NCBI RefSeq assembly: GCF_011516655.1
Contig: NZ_WOSV01000001.1
Coordinates: forward strand, 372,001 to 436,000
DNA from: Acetobacter thailandicus
Lineage (GTDB): Bacteria > Pseudomonadota > Alphaproteobacteria > Acetobacterales > Acetobacteraceae
DNA: 64,000 nt
Reading direction: 5' to 3'
A model generated the notes under the pieces. The model saw only the letters and a list, made by a program, of their open reading frames with translations, was not told the origin of the DNA and did no database searches. The translations under genes were made by a program, and so were the position numbers. Positions 57,649 to 64,000 of the stretch are shown in pieces (positions within the stretch are counted from its first letter, which is position 1; each line of letters starts with the position of its first letter).

Positions 57649-57843
57649 TTAGTCTTTAAGCCGGCGGGCCTCATCTGGCAGCATAACAGGGATACCATCG
57701 CGCACAGGGAAGGCCAGACCAGCTTTTTCGCTGATGAGCTCATTTGTAAGCGAATCATAGATCAGAGGAGACTTTGTCACCGGGCAGACCAGGAGAGAGA
57801 GCAGACGCTGGTCAGGGGCGACGTGGTTATGAGGCTCAGACAT
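57649..57843 (-). CDS. Trm112-family small protein
   Basis: 64 residues. [17 protein letters not shown] and [27 protein letters not shown] are the Trm112/YcaR pattern; in eukaryotes and archaea this domain activates methyltransferases. Only one Cys of the zinc-binding set remains, as in most bacterial members. The upstream LON and thioredoxin-like genes form a conserved group in Alphaproteobacteria. Confidence 0.88.
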   Translation of the reverse strand: MSEPHNHVAPDQRLLSLLVCPVTKSPLIYDSLTNELISEKAGLAFPVRDGIPVMLPDEARRLKD

Positions 57844-57890
57844 CAGGAGAGGCTCCTTTAAAGAAACATCAGAAAAGAGGACTCTTATTG

Positions 57891-58574
57891 TCAGAGTCCG
57901 GTCAGGTCGAGCAGCCTGTGTAGCAGATTAATACGCTCACTCAGAGTAGCTGCGTCAAGCAATGCCTGTTTTTCTGTCGGAGGGAAAGGACAGATCATAG
58001 GTAAGGTAATGAGAAGAATGTCATCTTCCATCTGTTCAATGGCTGACCAGCGGACATTAATATTTTTTTTTGATAAATAGTAACGCAGCGCAGTGAGCAG
58101 TTTTTTACGATCAAACGGGGCTGATGACACCTCACTCAGGTCTCCGGCAAAGCCGGAGGCATCGATACGGGCACACCGGTAATTCCGGTGCGGTTGTGTT
58201 TCCCGCAGGGTTCTGAAGCGTATAATACCACGCAATGTGATGACAAAGGTATTATCAGGCTTTTCAGCAAATGAGATAATCCGCCCGACGCAACCGGTCT
58301 TATAAAGTGGTATCGTGGCCTGCCCGGTCAGTTGTTCAGAAGTGTGTATGTCGGGCTGAATAATGCCAATTAGCCGATGTGATGCCAGGGCATCTTCAAC
58401 CAGGGCGATATAGCGTGGTTCGAAAACATTCAGTGGTAGTTTTCCATGCGGCAGCAGCACGATACCAGACAGAGGAAAAAGGCCGATTTCAGCAGGGATA
58501 TCAGCCAGTGTCATGTCTGAAATCTGCGGCACCCGCCGCAGAAGGTCAGTATTAGCAGGAAGAGAGGGGGGCAC
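57891..58574 (-). CDS. LON substrate-binding-domain protein
   Basis: 227 residues. It has the Lon N-terminal domain ([34 protein letters not shown]) without ATPase or protease parts. Such proteins are widespread and their role is not settled. It is 12 bases after the thioredoxin-like gene. Confidence 0.9.
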   Translation of the reverse strand: MPPSLPANTDLLRRVPQISDMTLADIPAEIGLFPLSGIVLLPHGKLPLNVFEPRYIALVEDALASHRLIGIIQPDIHTSEQLTGQATIPLYKTGCVGRIISFAEKPDNTFVITLRGIIRFRTLRETQPHRNYRCARIDASGFAGDLSEVSSAPFDRKKLLTALRYYLSKKNINVRWSAIEQMEDDILLITLPMICPFPPTEKQALLDAATLSERINLLHRLLDLTGL

Positions 58575-58586
58575 TTGTCAAAATAC

Positions 58587-59543
58587 TTATGAAAAAAGGA
58601 AGGATGAAAGTTTACGACGCGATGTTAGTGTTACCGGGTCAGTATGCCCCCAGGCTTCAAAAAAGCGCAAAAGCTGTTGTTTAGCAGCACCATCGTTCCA
58701 GGTATTATCGGTTTTGATAATGTAAAGCAGCTGCTCTGCAGCTTCTTCGCGTTTACCTGCGACGTTTAAAGCGGTTGCCAGTTCGCAGCGTGCTTCAAAA
58801 TCATCAGAGTTAGCTGCCAGGCGAGCGTGAATCTCCTCGCTTTGTTCTGCGGCTTTACGTCCTTCTTTTTTCAGTTCGAGAGCGGCTCTGGCACCTTCAA
58901 TATCCGGGTGTTTTGCAATGGCTTCGGGCACATCTTCCAGTGCGGCAAGGGCAGACTCTTCATCATCCAGTGCGAGCAGTGCACGAATAAGGCCGCTCCA
59001 GGCTTTCGCATTTTCCAGCTCTTCGCCGATTACAGTCGAATACAGGCCAGCTGCTTCCTCGGGCTTGCCAGCTTCAAGAGCGGTATCAGCTTCGCTCATC
59101 AGCTCTGTCGTGGGAAGAGGGCCACCGCCAGTGTTTTTAACGACATTCTCGATGAATTTTTTGATCTCGCTTTCTGAGGGCGCACCCTGGAACATATCAA
59201 GAATCTGACCTTTCCAGAAGACGGCCACCATTGGGATAGACTGCAAAGGCAGGCCAGCCTGTGCAAGCTGTGCGGCAAGAGACTGGTTCGCTTCAACGTC
59301 AATTTTAACCAGTCTGACGCGTCCTTTGGCCGATGTTACAACGCGCTCGAGAACCGGTGCCAGCTTTTTACAGATATTGCACCACTCAGCCCAGAAATCG
59401 ACCAGGACAGGAACCGTTTTACTGGCCTCAATCACATCTTTCATGAAGGTGGCCTGTGAGCCCTCAGAAATAACAGGGGTATTGTCTGAATATGGGGCCC
59501 CTGCTGGTTTACCTTGGAGTGACTGGCCGATAATCTGATTCAT
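58587..59543 (-). CDS. cnoX: Thioredoxin-like co-chaperone CnoX/YbbN
   Basis: 318 residues. Thioredoxin domain (about 25-135) with the motif WCNICKK, keeping both cysteines, followed by TPR-like helices (about 145-310). CnoX protects proteins under chlorine or oxidative stress and hands them to DnaK and GroEL. First gene of the cnoX-LON-Trm112-lipoprotein unit; divergent from uvrA. Confidence 0.92.
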   Translation of the reverse strand: MNQIIGQSLQGKPAGAPYSDNTPVISEGSQATFMKDVIEASKTVPVLVDFWAEWCNICKKLAPVLERVVTSAKGRVRLVKIDVEANQSLAAQLAQAGLPLQSIPMVAVFWKGQILDMFQGAPSESEIKKFIENVVKNTGGGPLPTTELMSEADTALEAGKPEEAAGLYSTVIGEELENAKAWSGLIRALLALDDEESALAALEDVPEAIAKHPDIEGARAALELKKEGRKAAEQSEEIHARLAANSDDFEARCELATALNVAGKREEAAEQLLYIIKTDNTWNDGAAKQQLLRFFEAWGHTDPVTLTSRRKLSSFLFS

Positions 59544-59750
59544 AAAGTCGTTATCCTTGTTTTATCGCAGGGAGCCTCTCAGGTTTTCCCTGTAGTCTGG
59601 TTGGTGTGTGCCATTTCCTGTTGCTTTAGATGGTCTATCATGTGTCTGGGTGCAATGGGATATTCAAAGAGTTATTGTGTGTGTAGCGTAGCAGATCACC
59701 TTGCCGTCATGGTGCCGTGGTTGCGGGTCAGTGAAAAAGCGGGAGCCGTT

Positions 59751-62627
59751 GTGAAAAAGCCGACAAAAAAAACTCTTACATCTGAAAAGCCGGTTATTCG
59801 TGTACGGGGTGCACGGGTGCATAACCTCAAAAATGTGGATATAGACATTCCCCGTGATTGTCTGACCGTAATGACGGGCGTGTCTGGCTCGGGTAAGTCA
59901 TCCCTGGCATTTGATACGATCTATGCCGAGGGGCAGCGTCGTTATGTTGAAAGCCTCTCAGCTTATGCCCGTCAGTTTCTGGAGCTGATGGGTAAGCCGG
60001 ATGTGGACTCGATTGAAGGCCTCTCCCCTGCTATTTCGATCGAACAAAAAACAACGTCTAAAAACCCGCGTTCTACCGTTGGTACGGTGACAGAGGTTTA
60101 TGACTATATGCGTCTGTTATGGGCGCGTGCAGGTGTACCTTATTCTCCGGCTACCGGGCTGCCGATTGAAGCGCAGACAGTCAGCCAGATGGTTGATCGC
60201 ATAATGGCCCAGCCTGAAGGTGCACGTTATCTCCTGCTGGCCCCGGTTATTCGTGACCGTAAGGGGGAATATCGTAAAGAGCTGCTTGAGTTGCAGCGTA
60301 AGGGCTTCACCCGCGTTAAAGTGGATGGTGCGCTGTATGACATTGCTGATGTACCAGCTCTGAACCGCAAGCTGCGTCATACTGTTGAGGTGGTTGTTGA
60401 TCGTATTGTCGTGCGTGAAGGGCTGGAAACGCGTCTGGCTGACAGTCTTGAAACGGCTCTGGGTTTGTCAGACGGTATTGTTTATGCGGAAGAGGCATTA
60501 AAAGACAGTGACGTAACACCTGAGCGTCTGGTTTTTTCTTCGCGGTTTTCGTGCCCGGAGAGTGGTTTTACACTCGAAGAAATTGAGCCGCGTCTGTTTT
60601 CGTTTAATGCTCCCCAGGGGGCATGCCCTGCCTGCGATGGTTTGGGAACAGAGACATTTTTTAACCCGGTTCTGGTTGTGCCTAATACGGCTCTTTCTTT
60701 ACAAAAAGGAGCTGTTGCACCATGGCGTGATTCGAAAACGCCTTTGTTTGATCAGACGCTCGAAAGCCTTGCCCGGCATTTTGATATTAAAATGGATACG
60801 CCCTGGAAAGATCTGCCTGAAACAGCACAGGATGGTATTCTTAACGGGGTAAGTGAAGATGTAACCTTCACATATCATGATGAGAAAAAAAGCTATACTG
60901 TTACAAAACCTTTTGAAGGTGTTTTGCATAGTCTGGCACGCAGGCTTATGAATACAGACAGCGCCTGGGTTCGTGAGGAACTTTCACGTTATCAGTCTGA
61001 AAAAGCCTGTCATGTTTGTGATGGTGCACGTCTTAAACCTGAAGCCTTATGTGTCAGGGTTGCAGAAAAAACCATTGCAGAAGCATGTCTTTTTCCAATT
61101 AATAAAGCTCTTTCCTGGTTTGATACAGTTTTGCCTGCACTTACGCCGCAGCGTGCAGAAATTGCCCGGCGTATTTTACGTGAAATTCTTGACCGTCTGA
61201 AATTTCTTGATGATGTTGGCCTGGATTATCTTACACTGGCCCGCAGCTCCGCTACTTTATCAGGGGGAGAAAGTCAGCGTATCAGGCTGGCTAGCCAGAT
61301 TGGTTCAGGGCTGACAGGTGTGCTGTATGTACTTGATGAGCCATCGATCGGGTTACATCAGCGCGATAATGAGCGTCTTCTTGGTACGCTTGAGCGTTTG
61401 AAAAAACTTGGCAATACACTGATTGTTGTTGAGCATGACGAAGATGCTATTCGTAGTGCTGACTGGCTGGTTGATATGGGGCCAGGAGCGGGTGTGCATG
61501 GTGGTACAGTAATAGCGGCAGGTACGCCTGAGCAGGTTGCAAAAGTGCCGGAAAGCATTACCGGTGCATATCTTTCGGGTCGTAAAAAAATTCCTGTACC
61601 ACAGAAGAGACGTAAGGCTGACAAAAAAAGAATTTTAAAAATTGAAGGTGCTACAGGTAATAACCTTAAAAATGTGACAGCACGTTTTCCACTGGGGACG
61701 TTTGTTTGTGTTACTGGTGTTTCAGGCAGTGGTAAATCAACACTGGTTATTGATACGCTTTATAAAACATTATCCCGTGAGCTTATGGGGTCATCAACAT
61801 CTCCCGAGCCCTGTAAAGCGATTACAGGCACTGATAAAATTGATAAAATCATTGATATTGATCAGTCTCCTATCGGGCGTACACCACGTTCAAACCCGGC
61901 AACTTATACAGACTTGTTTGCACCAATACGTGACTGGTTTGCCGAACTGCCTGAAAGTAAAGCCCGGGGCTATAAGCCCGGACGCTTTTCTTTTAATGTG
62001 AAAGGCGGACGGTGTGAGGCCTGTCAGGGTGACGGTGTACTTAAAATTGAAATGCACTTTCTGCCTGATGTGTTTGTAACATGCGATACCTGTAAAGGTG
62101 CACGCTATAACCGTGAAACACTTGATATTAAGTTTCGTGGTAAATCTATTGCTGATGTACTGGCTATGAGTGTTGATGAGGCACTGGAGTATTTTTCTGC
62201 TCAGCCTCGTATAAAAGACAGACTGGTGATTTTACAAAAAGTTGGCCTTGGCTATATGACGTTAGGGCAGCAGGCTACAACTCTTTCAGGTGGTGAGGCG
62301 CAACGCGTAAAACTATCAAAAGAGCTGGCTCGTCGTGCAACAGGTCGTACATTATATATTCTTGATGAGCCAACGACAGGCTTACATACTGAAGATGTTG
62401 GTAAGTTACTTGAGGTTTTGCATGTTCTGGTTGATCAGGGCAATACAGTTGTTGTCATTGAGCATAATCTTGAAGTGATAAAAACTGCTGACTGGATCGT
62501 TGATGTTGGTCCAGAGGGAGGAGATGGTGGTGGTCAGATTATTGCCGAAGGTACCCCTGAGGAAATCGTCGCCTGTAAGAAAAGCTATACAGGAAAATTC
62601 CTGAAACCACTTCTTGATAATAAGTGA
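59751..62627 (+). CDS. uvrA: Excinuclease ABC subunit A
   Basis: 958 residues from GTG 59751 six bases behind GGGAG; the frame is open 50 codons further upstream but that part has no UvrA similarity. Two ABC modules: [14 protein letters not shown] with [12 protein letters not shown], and [14 protein letters not shown] with [12 protein letters not shown]. Two zinc modules are visible, including [20 protein letters not shown] followed by CDTCKG. It detects bulky DNA lesions with UvrB. Six bases separate it from an exported creatininase homologue. No LexA box was recognised upstream. Confidence 0.97.
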   Translation: MKKPTKKTLTSEKPVIRVRGARVHNLKNVDIDIPRDCLTVMTGVSGSGKSSLAFDTIYAEGQRRYVESLSAYARQFLELMGKPDVDSIEGLSPAISIEQKTTSKNPRSTVGTVTEVYDYMRLLWARAGVPYSPATGLPIEAQTVSQMVDRIMAQPEGARYLLLAPVIRDRKGEYRKELLELQRKGFTRVKVDGALYDIADVPALNRKLRHTVEVVVDRIVVREGLETRLADSLETALGLSDGIVYAEEALKDSDVTPERLVFSSRFSCPESGFTLEEIEPRLFSFNAPQGACPACDGLGTETFFNPVLVVPNTALSLQKGAVAPWRDSKTPLFDQTLESLARHFDIKMDTPWKDLPETAQDGILNGVSEDVTFTYHDEKKSYTVTKPFEGVLHSLARRLMNTDSAWVREELSRYQSEKACHVCDGARLKPEALCVRVAEKTIAEACLFPINKALSWFDTVLPALTPQRAEIARRILREILDRLKFLDDVGLDYLTLARSSATLSGGESQRIRLASQIGSGLTGVLYVLDEPSIGLHQRDNERLLGTLERLKKLGNTLIVVEHDEDAIRSADWLVDMGPGAGVHGGTVIAAGTPEQVAKVPESITGAYLSGRKKIPVPQKRRKADKKRILKIEGATGNNLKNVTARFPLGTFVCVTGVSGSGKSTLVIDTLYKTLSRELMGSSTSPEPCKAITGTDKIDKIIDIDQSPIGRTPRSNPATYTDLFAPIRDWFAELPESKARGYKPGRFSFNVKGGRCEACQGDGVLKIEMHFLPDVFVTCDTCKGARYNRETLDIKFRGKSIADVLAMSVDEALEYFSAQPRIKDRLVILQKVGLGYMTLGQQATTLSGGEAQRVKLSKELARRATGRTLYILDEPTTGLHTEDVGKLLEVLHVLVDQGNTVVVIEHNLEVIKTADWIVDVGPEGGDGGGQIIAEGTPEEIVACKKSYTGKFLKPLLDNK

Positions 62628-62633
62628 AAAATA

Positions 62634-63452
62634 ATGAAAATATTAAAAGCTGTTACATTATTTTCAGTTGTTCTTAGTGGATTTATTTCTGATACCAGTT
62701 ATGGGCAAACCAGTCAGAGTGATAGTGTACAGTTTGAAAAACTGACATGGACAGAGATAGATAATAAAATTCACTCCGGAACAACGACTATTATTATCCC
62801 TGTTGGAGCAACTGAGCAGAGTGGTCCTTATCTGGCTGTTGGCAAACATAATACACGGGTTAAATTGCTGGCAGATGAGATTGCTCAAAAGCTTGGTCGT
62901 ACGCTTGTTGCACCAGTCGTTTCTTATGTCCCTGAAGGTAGCACGACGCCGCGATCTTCACATATGCGCTTTCCAGGAACGATAACAGTACCTAATGATG
63001 TTTTCGAAAAAATGATGATATCTGCGGCTGAAAGTTTTCGGGTGCAGGGGTTTAAACTGGTTGTGTTTCTGGGAGATCACGGTGGTTATAATTCTGTCCT
63101 TGAAAAAACTGTAAAAACATTAAATAAATCATGGCATGATAAAAATGCCAGAGCATTTTTTGATGTGGGATATTATACCGCCGTCACACATGATTATGCA
63201 CACTGGCTGGCGCAGCATGGCTATGCGAAAGAAGTTGGCATGCATGCTGATATCAGCGATACATCTCTTCTTATGGCAGCAGACCCGTCAATGGTGCGGC
63301 AGCAGGCTTTGCGGCAGTCAGGTCAGCCTCTGACCAGTCAGGGGATTTATGGTGGTGACCCCAGGCGTGCTTCTGCTGCACTGGGCAAAGTTGGCCTTGA
63401 AATGCAGGTTAATGCTGCAGTGCATGATATCAGGTCGTTGCAGCAGGAGTAA
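62634..63452 (+). CDS. Exported creatininase-family protein
   Basis: 272 residues with a signal peptide (to about 24, SYG-Q). The family signature reads GATEQSGPYLAVGKH (58-72): the Glu is kept (E61), the next ligand His is Ser63, and the ligand Asp position is His72. The second motif is GDHGGYN rather than NGHGGN. Metal binding may be retained through different residues. Export is unusual for this family, which is mainly cytosolic. It begins six bases after uvrA and precedes an exported beta-propeller gene. AT content is above average. Confidence 0.82.
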   Translation: MKILKAVTLFSVVLSGFISDTSYGQTSQSDSVQFEKLTWTEIDNKIHSGTTTIIIPVGATEQSGPYLAVGKHNTRVKLLADEIAQKLGRTLVAPVVSYVPEGSTTPRSSHMRFPGTITVPNDVFEKMMISAAESFRVQGFKLVVFLGDHGGYNSVLEKTVKTLNKSWHDKNARAFFDVGYYTAVTHDYAHWLAQHGYAKEVGMHADISDTSLLMAADPSMVRQQALRQSGQPLTSQGIYGGDPRRASAALGKVGLEMQVNAAVHDIRSLQQE

Positions 63453-63563
63453 TATGCTGCTTATCGTGGCAATGGACGATATCAGGCCATTATGGTAAAA
63501 ATGGAGAAATGCCTGTTTTTTGTATTGTGACAGGCATCATTCAAATAATAGGCATATAAAACT

Positions 63564-64000
63564 ATGGTATTTAAACGACATCTGACAGCGGCAACTGCTG
63601 TTTTTGTCATGCTTGGTACAGGTTATGACCTTGTGTCTGCGCAGACGGTTTCATCAGCTTCACAACAGGGTGGAGTGCCTGCGGTTCAGACTATTCCTGG
63701 CATGCCGGCTGTTACCGATGCTTCTAATTTATATAGTGAAACAGGTGTGGGGCATATTGCGCCGCAGATCGCAGCTGATCCTGAACGGGTTTATGTGCCC
63801 AATCTGCGTTCAAACAGTGTTTCTGTTATTGACCAGCATACGAACAAAGTTGTTGAGACGATTAAGGTCGGTAAAAGTCCACAGCATGTTGTACCTTCGT
63901 GGGACCTTAAGACCCTGTGGGTGACGAATAATGCTGAGGGCACATTTGACGGCAGTCTGACCCCGATTGATGCGCAGACTGGTAAAGCTGGTGCGGCTGT
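63564..64000 (+). CDS. Exported YVTN/YncE-like beta-propeller protein, 5' part (window edge)
   Basis: At least 145 residues, cut by the right edge. A signal peptide (to about LVSAQ, residue 27) is followed by RVYVPNLRSNSVSVIDQHTNKVVETIKVGKSPQHVVPSWD, the YVTN repeat that forms seven-bladed propellers in YncE and related surface or periplasmic proteins. DLKTLWVTNNAEG is the start of the next blade. Function is unknown. It is 111 bases after the creatininase homologue on the same strand. Confidence 0.85.
   Translation, partial: MVFKRHLTAATAVFVMLGTGYDLVSAQTVSSASQQGGVPAVQTIPGMPAVTDASNLYSETGVGHIAPQIAADPERVYVPNLRSNSVSVIDQHTNKVVETIKVGKSPQHVVPSWDLKTLWVTNNAEGTFDGSLTPIDAQTGKAGAA

Noticed and set aside
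59601-59750. N-terminal extension of UvrA
   Set aside because: The 50 extra codons show no UvrA similarity and lack a start signal, while GTG 59751 follows a good ribosome site and gives the usual length.
63509-63537. Hairpin ATGCCTG/CAGGCAT between the creatininase and propeller genes
   Set aside because: Only 7 bp, with the T-run in the loop instead of after the stem.

Overview
The window is a near-origin stretch of an alphaproteobacterial chromosome, most likely from an acetic acid bacterium (Acetobacteraceae). The inference rests on the C4-pathway 5-aminolevulinate synthase, the mnmE-mnmG-rsmG-parA-parB cluster, a maf/hemE junction carrying an apparent replication origin, HemJ-type heme synthesis, an Sdh complex of alphaproteobacterial type, and sugar/polyol genes (polyol dehydrogenase, G6PDH, exported trehalase). 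Gluconobacter is disfavoured because a complete succinate dehydrogenase operon is present. The species was not identified. Base composition is near 50% GC by eye, with AT-richer patches (membrane glycosyltransferase, the trehalase body, parts of the TonB-receptor flank).

Layout. 1-3.7 kb: 5' part of a gamma-glutamyltransferase, a DsbA-like exported protein, hemA and a small lipoprotein. 3.7-8.2 kb: a three-gene unit made of a catalytically degenerate transketolase homologue, gap and pgk, preceded by a striking nested palindrome that overlaps a candidate promoter and closed by a strong terminator. 8.2-11.1 kb: phosphatase, acetyltransferase and membrane glycosyltransferase. 11.1-14.9 kb: sdhCDAB. 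14.9-25.4 kb: asd, zwf, polyol dehydrogenase, creatininase homologue, serC, tRNA-Leu, xseA, purD, msrC. 25.4-29.3 kb: mmsA interrupted by an in-frame stop, an iron-type alcohol dehydrogenase, a divergent LysR regulator and tRNA-Lys. 29.3-35 kb: parB, parA, rsmG, mnmG and mnmE, with two perfect parS sites embedded in rsmG and mnmE. 35-47.9 kb: ogt, a Gly-rich repeat protein, an orphan DNA methyltransferase, tyrS, tldD, trehalase, histidine phosphatase, glpQ, a TonB receptor, tRNA-Ala and maf.

47.95-48.32 kb is a 367-bp gene-free stretch between maf and hemE with clustered DnaA-box-like 9-mers, nine GTAC tetranucleotides, a perfect 10-bp inverted repeat and a pyrimidine/AT-rich flank. It is proposed as oriC. 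Gene direction supports this: about 30 of 41 protein genes to its left run leftward and 13 of 18 to its right run rightward. The upper strand also looks C-rich on the left and G/T-rich on the right.

48.3-64 kb: hemE-HAD-hemJ, NUDIX hydrolase, two MFS transporters, a LOG protein, tRNA-Pro, nfuA, a RutE-like nitroreductase with tsaB-rimI, a leftward cnoX-LON-Trm112-lipoprotein cluster, uvrA, an exported creatininase homologue and the start of an exported beta-propeller protein cut by the window end. No rRNA, insertion sequence, prophage or CRISPR array was seen.
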